This document shows positions 24,675-34,084 of a DNA stretch of 36,230 nucleotides, piece after piece. How positions within the stretch are numbered: position 1 is the first letter of the stretch; each line of letters begins with the position of its first letter. Location: NCBI GenBank assembly GCA_023251255.1, contig JAHEZD010000063.1, positions 1-36,230 on the forward strand, in the 5' to 3' direction. Below the pieces are notes generated by a model. The model was not told where the DNA came from. It saw only the letters and a list, made by a program, of their open reading frames with translations, and ran no database searches. Both the position numbers and the translations under genes were made by a program. This DNA is from Chitinophagaceae bacterium. Lineage in GTDB: Bacteria; Bacteroidota; Bacteroidia; Chitinophagales; Chitinophagaceae.

Positions 24675-26432
24675 ATGAAGCAACTCTTGTTTGCCTTATT
24701 CATAACCCTTACTTCGGCCCACCTGAACGCCCAATATTACTTACGTGGCGAAGTGAAGGACGAAAAAGGCAGGTTGTTGCCAGAAGTGAAAATCAACCTC
24801 TATTCCAAGGGCAATTATTCCTATACAAGTGGCGGTTCCGGTTATTTTGGAATTCCCACAAACCTCGCCATAGATACCATCACACTTACTTATCAAGGCT
24901 ATGAAGTTTTCAAGAAGGGCATCGAAAGCCAGCGCTACCAATCGCTCGTGATGAAAATGCTGCCAGCTACGGCAAGTTTGATGAAGAACAAGCTTACTTC
25001 CGTTACCAAGAACCTGATGAAGGAGCAGTATTCCTTTTTCTCGGCTATGGGCGAAAGCTACAGCAGCTTGATAGAAAACGATTTTGTGGATGCTAAGCGG
25101 TATCCTGAAACAGGATTTGCGCTGAACATTGATAGGGCATCCTACAGCAATGCAAGAAGGTTCATCAACAATGATGTGCTGGTGCCCACTGACGCAATAC
25201 GTATTGAGGAGATGCTGAACTATTTTGATTTTACCTGCAACAAACAGGAAATCAAACATGACGAGTTCGGGTTCAAAACCTATCTGACCAACTGCCCTTG
25301 GAACACTGATAACCAATTGCTGTACCTGAACCTCAAAGCACCCAAACTGAACCTGGACACCGTACCGCCAAGCAATCTCGTTTTCCTAATAGATATATCC
25401 GGTTCCATGGACAAACCTACACGTTTGCCATTGATCCAAGCCGCCTTCAAAATGCTCACGGACAATTTAAGGGCAAAAGACACTGTAGCAATTGTGGTAT
25501 ATGGTGGGGGCGTCTTTGAAGCACTGATGCCAACAAGCGGTGCTGAAAAGCAGAAAATAAAAACAGTGATCGATTCATTGACTGCAAGTGGCGACACCCC
25601 GGGCGAAGGGGCCATCAGTACGGCTTACAATTCAGCAAAAAGGACCTTCATCAAAAATGGCAATAACCGTGTGATCCTTGCCACCGATGGCGATTTCAAT
25701 GTAGGCCAAACATCGGAGAAACAATTGGAGGAAATGATCGTGATGCAGCGCCAGTCCGGCATTTACCTTACCTGCTTGGGGGTTGGCATGGGCAATTACA
25801 AGGACAGCAAACTGGAAGCCCTTGCCAAAAAGGGCAACGGGAACTTTGCTTATATAGACAACCTGAAAGAAGCGGAAAAAGTATTGATAACGGAATTCAC
25901 CAAAACATTGTATGCCGTAGCAAACGATGCCTACCTCAATATCAACTTCAATCCGGAAGCGGTAAAGGATTACAGGCTGATAGGTTTCGACAACAAAAAA
26001 GCTTCCATTGAAGACAGTACCAGCGAACTGGAAGGTGGCGAAGTAGGGAGCGGGCACTCAATGATTGCCATTTTTGAAATTACCCCTGCAAAGTCCATAA
26101 CGGACACCAATATGATTGTTGCCAAGGCCAACCTGCAGTACAGGCTTCCCAAAACGGATATCAACAAATACCAGCGCATCAATATCCCCTACAAAGTGAA
26201 GGATATATACCAAAGCGATTCCTCACTCCGCTTTGCTGCTTCCGTGGCCATGTTCGGGAGCCTGCTCAAACAGTCCAAACATGCCAAAACGTACACATTT
26301 AACGATGTGTACAATTTGGCCATTACAGCAGCCAAGCCTTATGATTATTCCCAAATGGAATTCCTTTCGTTGGTACAAAAAGCCATTAAACTGTACAGTC
26401 CCAAGAAAAAGAAAAGGGGAATGGAAAGATGA
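24675..26432 (+). CDS. VWA-domain protein (YfbK-like) with N-terminal beta-sandwich
   Basis: 585 residues, exported (signal peptide through HLNAQ). Residues ~20-95 resemble a carboxypeptidase-regulatory-like domain (RGEVKDEKGRLLPEVKINLYSKG, DTITLTYQGYE). Then the vWF-A precursor region FALNIDRASYSNARRFINN (~150), a VWA domain with MIDAS motif VFLIDISGSMDKPTRL (~237) and later ILATDGDFNVG (~335), and a C-terminal DUF3520-like part (YRLIGFDNKKAS, IAIFEITP). Family members occur as solitary envelope proteins; their role is not established. 77 bp separate it from hpt. Confidence 0.9.
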   Translation: MKQLLFALFITLTSAHLNAQYYLRGEVKDEKGRLLPEVKINLYSKGNYSYTSGGSGYFGIPTNLAIDTITLTYQGYEVFKKGIESQRYQSLVMKMLPATASLMKNKLTSVTKNLMKEQYSFFSAMGESYSSLIENDFVDAKRYPETGFALNIDRASYSNARRFINNDVLVPTDAIRIEEMLNYFDFTCNKQEIKHDEFGFKTYLTNCPWNTDNQLLYLNLKAPKLNLDTVPPSNLVFLIDISGSMDKPTRLPLIQAAFKMLTDNLRAKDTVAIVVYGGGVFEALMPTSGAEKQKIKTVIDSLTASGDTPGEGAISTAYNSAKRTFIKNGNNRVILATDGDFNVGQTSEKQLEEMIVMQRQSGIYLTCLGVGMGNYKDSKLEALAKKGNGNFAYIDNLKEAEKVLITEFTKTLYAVANDAYLNINFNPEAVKDYRLIGFDNKKASIEDSTSELEGGEVGSGHSMIAIFEITPAKSITDTNMIVAKANLQYRLPKTDINKYQRINIPYKVKDIYQSDSSLRFAASVAMFGSLLKQSKHAKTYTFNDVYNLAITAAKPYDYSQMEFLSLVQKAIKLYSPKKKKRGMER

Positions 26433-26626
26433 CCATCTGCCAGTGCCCCAAAACATCTTATTGTAGTCGCAGCCAGAACAGGAACAATGGCCAATCCTCC
26501 CAATAATTTGCTTTTTAAATAACTTTAAAAGGTGAAAATTCCGGTAGTGTACCAGTTTACACCTTCTTGAAATGAATGTCAACCTGAGTAAACCAATGTT
26601 TGCTTCGCAAACAAACACATTGACCC

Positions 26627-26870
26627 TGCCTACCGGCAAAGGCAGGGATGACACCCGATAGCCATCGGGTTAACCACCAAGGCTCAAAGGCACTAAGTTT
26701 TAAAAAAACTTCGTTTTTTCCCTTTGTGTCTTCGTGCCTTGGTGGTAATATGAAAAGCATTTGGTCACAAATGGTTTTCAACATCTTATACTAACCCGAT
26801 GTCTAACGGGTGTCATTGGCCAGTTTACCTGCCGTTAGGCATGGCCTGTCGAAGGCTTTTTTGTATCAGG
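26627..26870. repeat. Composite dispersed repeat, copy 1 (inverted partner near 30960-31165)
   Basis: Contains a hairpin CTGCCTACCGGCAAAGGCAG (26627), a large hairpin between AACCACCAAGGCTCAAAGGC (26672) and GCCTTGGTGGT (about 26738), and then a ~90-bp block (about 26765-26860) that reappears in inverse orientation at about 30962-31055. It lies in the 560-bp gene-free interval 26433-26992, which otherwise shows no gene; it may hold the terminator of the VWA gene. Confidence 0.8.
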
Positions 26871-26992
26871 AGCTATCGGTTTCGACAAGCCCCTGACACG
26901 AAAATTCAAATTGGCACACTACTAAAACTCCGATAGCTTGTTGCAAATAAAGATTACGCCCTAACTTGCACTCGTTTTTCAACAATTTCCGT

Positions 26993-28033
26993 ATGGCAGA
27001 TCTATCAAATTTCGATGTTAACAAAGTAAGCAATCCCAATAACAATATTTTCGGTTTGCCCTTTACTGAGGAAGAATCCAAACTAATCCTTTTGCCAGTT
27101 CCCTGGGAAGTGACCGTTAGTTACAGTGCAGGCACATCTAGGGCCGCAGAACATGTTTTCAATGCATCGTTGCAAGTGGACCTGTTTGACGGCGACTGCA
27201 AGGGAGAATGGAAAAAAGGCTTCTTCATGAAGCCGGTTGACCGGAAAATGCTGATGAAGAGCGACTACCTCCGTAAAGAAGCCGAACTGTACATCGATTA
27301 TATTTCAAAAGGCGAGGAACTGGAAAAGAACAGGTTCATGTGCAAGGGCATCAGGGAAATAAATGAAGGTTGCCAGTACCTGAACAATTGGGTGTACGAG
27401 CAGACCAAACATTTACTGAACAGTGGGAAACTGGTGGGCCTGATCGGCGGCGACCACAGCACCCCCCTTGGCTACATAAAGGCACTGGCCGAGAAACATG
27501 GCCATTTCGGTATCCTCCAAATAGATGCACACTGTGACCTCCGCAAGGCTTACGAAGATTTCAATTACAGCCACGCAAGCATCATGTACAATGTACTGAA
27601 CGAAGTGAAGGAAGTGGAGAAACTGGTACAGATAGGCGTTAGGGACTACTGCGAAGAAGAATGGAACTATATCCAGAACAGCAACAATAGGGTGCTTACC
27701 TATTTTGACAAGGCCATTAAGGAGCGGCTGTATGAAGGCGATACCTGGAAAATGATCGTGGATGAAATCATCCTCAGCTTGCCACAAAAAATATATATCA
27801 GCTTTGACGTGGATGGTTTGGACCCAAAACTTTGCCCCAACACCGGAACACCTGTTCCCGGTGGTTTTGAAGCAGAACAGGTACTCTACCTTTTCAAGAA
27901 AATAAAGCAGAGCGGCAAACAGTTGATTGGTTTTGACCTTGTGGAGTCCGGTGTTGGCGAACACGATTGGGACAGCAACGTAGCGGCGCGCCTACTTTGG
28001 AAAATGTGCAATTTGATCGTGAAAGACAATTAG
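26993..28033 (+). CDS. Arginase/agmatinase/formimidoylglutamase family hydrolase
   Basis: 346 residues from the start MADLSNFDVNKV (the frame extends 9 codons further upstream). It is a ureohydrolase-fold enzyme with a di-manganese centre; all metal-ligand motifs are present: LIGGDHSTPLGY, ILQIDAHCDLRKAY (DAHxD), and YISFDVDGLDP (DxDxxD). The substrate is a guanidino or formimino compound (arginine, agmatine or formiminoglutamate); sequence alone does not decide which. The Bacteroidota version with this insert-rich N-terminus is commonly labelled formimidoylglutamase or agmatinase. The next gene begins 3 bp after its stop. Confidence 0.9.
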   Translation: MADLSNFDVNKVSNPNNNIFGLPFTEEESKLILLPVPWEVTVSYSAGTSRAAEHVFNASLQVDLFDGDCKGEWKKGFFMKPVDRKMLMKSDYLRKEAELYIDYISKGEELEKNRFMCKGIREINEGCQYLNNWVYEQTKHLLNSGKLVGLIGGDHSTPLGYIKALAEKHGHFGILQIDAHCDLRKAYEDFNYSHASIMYNVLNEVKEVEKLVQIGVRDYCEEEWNYIQNSNNRVLTYFDKAIKERLYEGDTWKMIVDEIILSLPQKIYISFDVDGLDPKLCPNTGTPVPGGFEAEQVLYLFKKIKQSGKQLIGFDLVESGVGEHDWDSNVAARLLWKMCNLIVKDN

Positions 28034-28035
28034 GA

Positions 28036-28587
28036 ATGGCCAGTAAATATTACCATTTCAATATGCTGGATACGGGCAGGAAGAAAATCAAGCTCTTTTC
28101 AAATGCCATTGCGGCATTGATCCCTTTCCTGTTCTTTTCGCTCAGTTACCTTATGCCCACGCAACAAAAGGATTTCATGAATGGTGGGATTGCCTCGCTT
28201 GTAATGACGGTTATCTATTTTGTTTTCCAGAAGCGGCAATGGGCAAAGAGGTTCTATGCTACCCTGTTCTTTTTCCCGGCTATTTTTTTCTTCAAAAAAG
28301 ACCTATGGTGGCTTGCATTGCTGCTCATCGTTCTTTTCATCTTGTACACCATCGCTACAAGTGAAAAGAAAATAATGTTCGATCCCACACAAATAAAACT
28401 CGATCCACCTTTTGGCAAGACCTTCAAATGGTTTGAACTACAGAACGCAATCCTCAAAGATGGGCTGCTGACCCTCGACTTCAAAAACAATAAATTACTG
28501 CAAACAATCATTTTAGATGACCTAAATGAACTGGAAACAAAACAATTCAACGATTTTTGCAGTGAAAGGCTGAAAGCGCAGGGCTAA
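28036..28587 (+). CDS. Small membrane protein of unknown function
   Basis: 183 residues; start at MASKYYHFNMLD, 3 bp beyond the arginase-family stop. The longer frame from 27967 overlaps that gene by 67 bp and is unlikely. Up to four hydrophobic segments between residues ~22 and ~112 (AIAALIPFLFFSLSYLM, IASLVMTVIYFVF, FYATLFFFPAIFFF, LWWLALLLIVLFILYTI), then a ~70-residue soluble end (KTFKWFELQNAILKDGLLTLDFKNNK) reminiscent of PH-like or YcxB-type C-termini. Probably co-transcribed with the hydrolase. Confidence 0.8.
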   Translation: MASKYYHFNMLDTGRKKIKLFSNAIAALIPFLFFSLSYLMPTQQKDFMNGGIASLVMTVIYFVFQKRQWAKRFYATLFFFPAIFFFKKDLWWLALLLIVLFILYTIATSEKKIMFDPTQIKLDPPFGKTFKWFELQNAILKDGLLTLDFKNNKLLQTIILDDLNELETKQFNDFCSERLKAQG

Positions 28588-28623
28588 CTGCCCAAAGCTG
28601 AAAGCGCAACGCTAGGGCAGTTT
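28586..28623 (+). terminator. Hairpin after the membrane protein gene
   Basis: AACTGCCC (28586-28593) pairs with GGGCAGTT (28615-28622), followed by a short T run. The word GCTGAAAGCGCA occurs both at the gene's end (28570) and inside the loop (28597), so the loop may be a duplicated fragment of the coding end. Confidence 0.55.
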
Positions 28624-28661
28624 GACCATTCAACTATTTATCAATTTCCCAATTTACTTAC

Positions 28662-29960
28662 ATGCTCACAGAATCACCGTATATCCTTTACTCAGACGGC
28701 AATGGAAATATTTTTGAAGACACAAGCCTCTATGCCGTTGGCCGTGCAGGTTGGGATGCCTTTCCCGTACCGGAAGAAGATTGGATAGAACTGCCCGATG
28801 GCGGCAACCTCTATGAACTGCCCGGCAGGCGTGGCATTGGCATTGATGTGGAAACAGGCGATATGCGTTTATGCGAAAAAGGTTGGGCCGTAGCTGCATT
28901 TATTCCCCCTGCACATACAGGATTATTCCTGGCTGCTTATGAAACCATGCAGGACGCCCCCATGCTGCCACTGTTCTGTTACACGGCTGCCGCTTGGCAT
29001 GACAATAAAACCTATGTGGCTGCTGTAAGGATCGAGAAAGATATCAGGCAGGAATGTGCCGGCTACAATGATGACAAAATACAATCGGGCACGGAACATT
29101 TATTGGAGGCCTACCCGCATAACCGTTTGGTAAAACATTTAATGGAGAACTGCTGCATGACCTATAACTGCCCTGCAGCCAGGAATTTCTCCTTGGGCAG
29201 GTGGGAATGCCCGGTACCTGCATCCCCAGCATGCAATGCCAATTGCATTGGCTGCGTGTCGTTCCAACCGCAGGAAGAAGAAATCACTTCACCACAGGAC
29301 AGGCTCACGTTCAAGCCATCACCCGAGGAAATTGTGGAGTTCACCGTTCCGCATTTGATGAATGCACCCTATCCCATCATCAGCTTTGGACAGGGCTGCG
29401 AAGGCGAACCTTTGTTGATGTGGGAAACCCTGTGTACAGCCATCAAGGAAATCCGCAAGCATACCGATAGGGGCAGCATCAACATCAACACCAATGGCTC
29501 CATGCCCAAAGCAGTCAAAGCCATGTGCGAGGCTGGCCTGAACAGCATCCGGGTAAGTACCAACTCTGCAAGGAAGGACATTTACGAAAAATATTACCGC
29601 CCCAACAACTACCAGTTTGAAGATATTGTTGAAAGCCTGAAAGTAGCCAAGCGTATGGGTGCATGGACAAGCATCAATTATTTTGTTTTTCCCGGCATGA
29701 CAGATTCCGTGGAAGAATACGAGGCATTGCGGAGCCTCATTCAGGAAACAGGCCTGAACATGATCCAATGGCGCAATTTCAATATTGACCCTGATTGGTA
29801 CCTTGGCCAGATCGGCGTTACGGAAACAGGTGAAATGATGGGCGTGAAGCAATTGCAGGACCTGATACATGAAGAATTCCCAGCAGTGAAATTCGGTTAT
29901 TTCAACCCACCCATGGAAAGGATGAAAGGTGATTACGAAATGGATTTCGCACATCATTAA
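28662..29960 (+). CDS. Radical SAM protein
   Basis: 432 residues. The [4Fe-4S]-binding CxxxCxxC is at Cys191, Cys195 and Cys198 (ACNANCIGCVSF), followed by ISFGQGCEGEPLLMWE (the GGE-like SAM-binding segment), SININTNGSMPKAVKAMCEAGL and IRVSTNS, all typical of the core. A ~185-residue N-terminal extension precedes the domain, with its own cysteines (CCMTYNCPAARNFSLG). The product is unknown; it is a stand-alone enzyme, and no peptide precursor is visible nearby. It is followed 2 bp later by a transporter gene, so a linked metabolite is conceivable. Confidence 0.87.
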   Translation: MLTESPYILYSDGNGNIFEDTSLYAVGRAGWDAFPVPEEDWIELPDGGNLYELPGRRGIGIDVETGDMRLCEKGWAVAAFIPPAHTGLFLAAYETMQDAPMLPLFCYTAAAWHDNKTYVAAVRIEKDIRQECAGYNDDKIQSGTEHLLEAYPHNRLVKHLMENCCMTYNCPAARNFSLGRWECPVPASPACNANCIGCVSFQPQEEEITSPQDRLTFKPSPEEIVEFTVPHLMNAPYPIISFGQGCEGEPLLMWETLCTAIKEIRKHTDRGSININTNGSMPKAVKAMCEAGLNSIRVSTNSARKDIYEKYYRPNNYQFEDIVESLKVAKRMGAWTSINYFVFPGMTDSVEEYEALRSLIQETGLNMIQWRNFNIDPDWYLGQIGVTETGEMMGVKQLQDLIHEEFPAVKFGYFNPPMERMKGDYEMDFAHH

Positions 29961-29962
29961 AC

Positions 29963-30865
29963 ATGAGCCAGACCAACAAAAACAATTTCCTCATCGGCGT
30001 AGCCCTTGCCTTAACAACAGTCATCATCTGGAGCGGCAATTACGTGGTGGCGAAGGGTATAGCCAAAGAAATCCCGCCCATTAGCTTAGCTTTCTACCGC
30101 TGGGCAACCGCATCCATCTGCATCATTCCATTGGCATGGAAAAAATTCCAGCATGATAAGGCCATCCTGCTCCAGCACAAACAATATTTGTTTTGGGTAT
30201 CACTCACAGGTGTTGTCATCTTCAATTCGTTCATCTATCTCGCAGGGCATTATACCACCGCCATTAATCTTGCGCTCATTGGCACAACAGCCGCACCAGT
30301 TTTTGCAACGGTGATGGCCGCCATTTTCCTGAAGGAATATATTTCACCCATACGCATTATGGGAATGGTCATTTGTTTTGCAGGTGTGCTTTTCCTGCTA
30401 TCGCAGGGCAGTTGGCAGAAACTCATGCACTTCCATTTTGCCAAAGGCGACCTGCTCATACTGATCAGTGCATTTTCATTTGCCATCTATAATACACTGG
30501 TACGGAAAAAACCATCGGGTATTTCGTCCATGGGTTTCTTGATGGCAACTTTTATTGCAGGTACGGTCATGTTATTCCCAGCTTTTATTGTGGAGAAAAT
30601 GAATACACCTGCCATCCATTGGAACACAACCAATCTTTCCATCATCGCTTATCTGGGCATTGGCAATTCAGTGATTGGTTTCCTTTGCTGGAATGCATCC
30701 GTGGGAAAGATTGGTGCATCCAGAACCGTCATCTTTGCCAATCTCATTCCCATTCTAAGCACCATTGAAGCCGTGATCCTACTGGGGGAAACATTATTGA
30801 CCATACATGTAATAGCTGGCATCATCATCATCTCGGGATTAATTATTGCCAACTTGAAAAAATAG
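29963..30865 (+). CDS. EamA-type DMT superfamily transporter
   Basis: 300 residues with ten predicted membrane helices in two EamA repeats. The first repeat opens LALTTVIIWSGNYVVAKGIAKEIPPISLAFYRWA (a family hallmark), the second GDLLILISAFSFAIYNTLVRK. It ends GIIIISGLIIANLKK. It is an inner-membrane exporter of metabolites or amino acids; the substrate is unknown. It starts 2 bp after the radical SAM gene, a probable two-gene operon. Confidence 0.9.
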   Translation: MSQTNKNNFLIGVALALTTVIIWSGNYVVAKGIAKEIPPISLAFYRWATASICIIPLAWKKFQHDKAILLQHKQYLFWVSLTGVVIFNSFIYLAGHYTTAINLALIGTTAAPVFATVMAAIFLKEYISPIRIMGMVICFAGVLFLLSQGSWQKLMHFHFAKGDLLILISAFSFAIYNTLVRKKPSGISSMGFLMATFIAGTVMLFPAFIVEKMNTPAIHWNTTNLSIIAYLGIGNSVIGFLCWNASVGKIGASRTVIFANLIPILSTIEAVILLGETLLTIHVIAGIIIISGLIIANLKK

Positions 30866-30959
30866 CCTGGCAGAGCAGCAGTTACCATGAAGTTGTTTGG
30901 ATTTTTCGCCGGAATTGCTTTACTAATGAATTGCTTTCTTTAAATCCGCTTTTGTCAAT

Positions 30960-31165
30960 ATTTCGACAGGCCATGCCTAACGGCAGGTAAACTGCTAATG
31001 ACACCCGAAAGTCATCGGATTAGTATAAGATGTTGAAAACCATTTGTAAACAAATGATTTTTATTCTACCACAAAGGCTCAAAGAACACAAAGAAAAAAC
31101 GTAGTTTTTTAAACCCTGCCTGCCGGTAGGCAAGTTAGTGTACTTCGTGCCTTTGTGGTCAACTG
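30960..31165. repeat. Composite dispersed repeat, copy 2 (inverse of 26.67-26.86 kb)
   Basis: The reverse complement of about 30962-31055 matches about 26765-26860 along ~90 bp; the adjoining hairpin (ACCACAAAGGCTCAAAGAAC at 31070 against GCCTTTGTGGT at about 31150) corresponds to the hairpin at 26672-26748. This copy has a ~20-bp insertion, CTGCCTGCCGGTAGGC (31117), itself similar to the hairpin word at 26627. It lies in the gene-free interval 30866-31367. Confidence 0.8.
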
Positions 31166-31367
31166 TCATTTTCACTGTGCTTGGTTGCGAAGCAAACATT
31201 TGGTACTCAATATGACAAAGCTGTCAGCTTGAACCTGTCGAAAGTAATTTCATAAGAAAGATCTTGAATTTAGGAACCTAAAAACTGAAAGTCTACACAA
31301 CTTTGATTATGCACCTGTGCGTTGCGCCAGCTTTCCTCCATATATATTTACACAATATTCTTAAACT

Positions 31368-31757
31368 ATGAACCAACGATTGGCACATATAGCTTTGGTA
31401 GTAAGGGATTACGACGAGGCCATTGCATTCTATACACAGACACTCCATTTTATTTTAATAGAGGACACTGTTTTAAGTGAAACCAAAAGATGGGTGATGG
31501 TAAAACCGAACGGGCAATCCGAATGCTGCCTACTGCTTGCCAAAGCTGCCACCGAAGAGCAGCAAACCAGGATTGGTAACCAAACAGGTGGACGTGTGTT
31601 CCTCTTCCTTTACACAGATGATTTCTGGAGGGATTACAACAACCTTATGGAAAAGAAAGTCAACTTTGTACGCCCCCCCGTGGAAGAACCCTACGGAACC
31701 GTTGCCGTATTTGAGGATCTATATGGCAATCTTTGGGACCTGATACAACCTACATAA
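31368..31757 (+). CDS. VOC (glyoxalase) superfamily protein
   Basis: 129 residues, one VOC domain pair: HIALVVRDYDEAIAFYTQTLHFILIEDT at the start (His and the conserved DYDEAIAFY helix), WVMVKPNGQSECCLLLAK, and VAVFEDLYGNLWDLIQPT at the end with the typical Glu/Asp-x-YGN. This pattern is the glyoxalase/dioxygenase-like type that usually keeps a metal site. Substrate unknown. The gene overlaps the next frame by about 25 bp if that one starts at its first ATG. Confidence 0.88.
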   Translation: MNQRLAHIALVVRDYDEAIAFYTQTLHFILIEDTVLSETKRWVMVKPNGQSECCLLLAKAATEEQQTRIGNQTGGRVFLFLYTDDFWRDYNNLMEKKVNFVRPPVEEPYGTVAVFEDLYGNLWDLIQPT

Positions 31758-32560
31758 ACCTGTGGAACAAAGAACCTAAAACAACTTCATTGGAACCAAC
31801 AACCCTCATACTTCTTTGCATTGCTGCTTTCGTGGCCGGTTTCGTGGATGCCATTGTAGGTGGCGGCGGGCTGATACAAACACCCATGGCACTCGTGATG
31901 CTGCCGCAGTTTCCCGTGTCAACAGTAATCGGTTCATTGAAAATACCCGCATTCAGCGGGACCAGTTTTGCCGCAGCGCATTACCTGAAAAAGGTGAACA
32001 TGAACTGGAAACTGCTGGCATTGATGATGTTGCTGGCAGTAGCATCCGCATTCACGGGTTCACAGTTGCTGACCATGATGCACAACGATTTCATGAAGCC
32101 CATTCTATTGGTGGTGCTTTCATTTGTGGCCATTTATACCTATACCAAAAAGAATTTCGGCCAGCATATAGAGAAGGACCATTCTTCCAAAAAACAAATT
32201 TTCTACGCCATCATCATCAGTATCGTTATGGGTTTCTACGACGGCTTCATTGGTCCCGGTGCAGGCAGTTTCCTGGTGCTTGCCTTCATTACCATATTGG
32301 GATTTGATTTCCTGCATGCTTCGGCAAACGCTAAAATGGTGAACCTGGCCACCAACTTTGGCTCCATCTGCCTGTTCTTCATCAAGGGGAAAATCATTTG
32401 GGCCATTGCCATACCCATGGCCGTATGCAATGCCATTGGTGGGGCCATTGGCGCAAGGCTGGCCATTAACCGTGGCAACAAGTTCATCCGCATTTTCTTC
32501 CTCGTTATTGTAGTCGGCACACTGATCCGTTTTGCTTATGATGTTTTCATTAAGCGGTAA
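31733..32560 (+). CDS. TauE/SafE family permease
   Basis: 275 residues; eight or so membrane helices. Family landmarks: FVAGFVDAIVGGGGLIQTP near residue 35 and the internal repeat GFYDGFIGPGAGSFLVLAF near residue 165, then NAKMVNLATNFGS. Members move small organic sulfur compounds or other anions across the inner membrane. The first ATG (31733) overlaps the VOC gene; a TTG at 31790 (LEPTTLILL) would remove the hydrophilic 19-residue leader and the overlap, so the start is uncertain. Confidence 0.88.
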   Translation: MGPDTTYINLWNKEPKTTSLEPTTLILLCIAAFVAGFVDAIVGGGGLIQTPMALVMLPQFPVSTVIGSLKIPAFSGTSFAAAHYLKKVNMNWKLLALMMLLAVASAFTGSQLLTMMHNDFMKPILLVVLSFVAIYTYTKKNFGQHIEKDHSSKKQIFYAIIISIVMGFYDGFIGPGAGSFLVLAFITILGFDFLHASANAKMVNLATNFGSICLFFIKGKIIWAIAIPMAVCNAIGGAIGARLAINRGNKFIRIFFLVIVVGTLIRFAYDVFIKR

Positions 32561-32564
32561 CATG

Positions 32565-32700
32565 GTCGGCAAGTCAGTAAAGTCGGGAAGAAAGGGGAAC
32601 CAACTCCAGTCTTTCCGACTTTACTGTCTTCCTGTCTTTTCTGTCTTTCCGACTTCCGGTCTTTCCCGACTCCCGACTTGCGGTCTTTCAGCATTTACCA
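32565..32700. repeat. Inverted-repeat-rich pyrimidine tract before recF
   Basis: CAGTAAAGTCGGGAAGA (32575) faces TCTTTCCGACTTTACTG (32612), giving a near-perfect 16-bp stem. The word TTTCCGACTT and relatives (GTCTTTCC, CCCGACTCCCGACTTG) repeat several times up to 32690. Likely the terminator of the permease gene expanded by slippage. The tract ends 15 bp before the recF start. Confidence 0.75.
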
Positions 32701-32713
32701 TTAATTTGCCCGC

Positions 32714-33802
32714 ATGTTGAGGCTCCAGTCCATAGCGTTGTACCAGTTCCGTAACTATTTGCAGCAATCATTCCCCTTCACTGAAAGGGTGGTGGGCATC
32801 TGCGGACTGAACGGCACCGGAAAGACCAATTTGTTGGACACCATCTATTATTTGTCCTTCACCAAAAGCTATTTCTCCAGACCGGACAGCCAGAACGTAC
32901 ACCACGGATTGGCCGGCATCAGGATGGAAGGCCATTATGAGCTGAACGATGAGCAGCAGCAGCTCATTTGCATTGTACGTGAAAACAACAAAAAGGAATT
33001 CTCCATCAATGGGGAGGAATACAAAAAATTCTCCGAGCATATTGGCAGGTTCCCCTGCGTGATGATTGCACCGGATGATGTGGAACTGGTAACCGGCAGC
33101 AGTGAGGAAAGAAGGAAATTCATGGACACCATCCTCTCCCAGATTAACCGGAACTACCTGCAGCACCTGATTGATTATACCAAACTACTGCAACAAAGGA
33201 ACAGCTTGCTGAAACAGGCTGCGGAACAGGGCCGCACTGACGAAGCCTTGTTGGAAATCTATTCGGAACAACTGTCCGCAAAAGGGCAATATATCTTTGA
33301 GCAGCGCAAACTGTTCCTGGAAACGCTCCTGCCTGTGGTGGATGGTTTCTATAAAAAAATTTCAGGCAAGGATGACGGCATCACGGCCAAGTACGAAAGC
33401 CAGTTATTTGATGGCAATATGATGCAACTGCTACAAGGCAGCAGGCAAAGGGACCTTGCACTGCAACGCACTACCATGGGTATCCACAAAGACGATATTG
33501 AACTGATGATGGGCAATGCCAGTTTCAAAGCAGAAGCCTCACAGGGGCAACGCAAAAGCTTGCTGTTTGCCCTGAAACTGGCCGAGTGGCAAACATTGAA
33601 AAACAACAAGGGCTTCTCCCCCATTCTATTGCTGGACGATGTATTTGAGAAACTGGACGAGCAGCGTATGCATAACCTGCTACATTGGGTATGCAATGAA
33701 GATGATGGCCAGGTCTTCATCACGGATACGCATAAGGAAAGATTGGAGAAATCATTGCAGGGCATTGGTGTGGCTTACCAGTTGGTGGAGCTGGAGGGAT
33801 AG
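32714..33802 (+). CDS. recF: DNA replication and repair protein RecF
   Basis: 362 residues, full length. An SMC-like ATPase that loads RecA at gaps in single-stranded DNA with RecO and RecR. Walker A GLNGTGKTN at residues 31-39 preceded by LYQFRNY, ABC-type signature SQGQRKSLLFALKLAEW at about 276, and Walker B ILLLDDVFEKLDEQR with D-loop at about 300. The RecF-specific PDDVELVTGSSEERRKFMD is at about 120. It is not beside dnaA or dnaN in this window, as is usual in Bacteroidota. Confidence 0.96.
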   Translation: MLRLQSIALYQFRNYLQQSFPFTERVVGICGLNGTGKTNLLDTIYYLSFTKSYFSRPDSQNVHHGLAGIRMEGHYELNDEQQQLICIVRENNKKEFSINGEEYKKFSEHIGRFPCVMIAPDDVELVTGSSEERRKFMDTILSQINRNYLQHLIDYTKLLQQRNSLLKQAAEQGRTDEALLEIYSEQLSAKGQYIFEQRKLFLETLLPVVDGFYKKISGKDDGITAKYESQLFDGNMMQLLQGSRQRDLALQRTTMGIHKDDIELMMGNASFKAEASQGQRKSLLFALKLAEWQTLKNNKGFSPILLLDDVFEKLDEQRMHNLLHWVCNEDDGQVFITDTHKERLEKSLQGIGVAYQLVELEG

Positions 33803-33879
33803 GAACGCAGATTATTACCATTGAGCATCAATAGCCCAATTCCAAGCATCTCTCATTATTAACAAGCATCCTCATTATT

Positions 33880-34031
33880 AACTGATGTTACGCAAAATAT
33901 CAAATACTGATGTCAGGTTGAGCAATGTCACACAGAGCTTGTCGAAGTGCTGTCGAAACCTATTTGGAAACCAGCCCCCTTCGAGGTCCTCAGGCTGACA
34001 TTATTCCCACAATCTTTGCGTAACATCAGTT
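33880..34031. mobile_element. MITE-like element with 17-bp perfect terminal inverted repeats
   Basis: AACTGATGTTACGCAAA (33880-33896) and TTTGCGTAACATCAGTT (34015-34031) are exact inverse complements. Inside, ATGTCAGGTTGAG (about 33910) and CTCAGGCTGACAT (about 33990) form a second inverted pair. 152 bp, no coding capacity. It fills most of the recF-34085 gap. Confidence 0.8.
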
Positions 34032-34084
34032 ATTAATCTATAAAGTCTTTAATTTGTTCATTATAATTCTCTAAACCTTAAACC

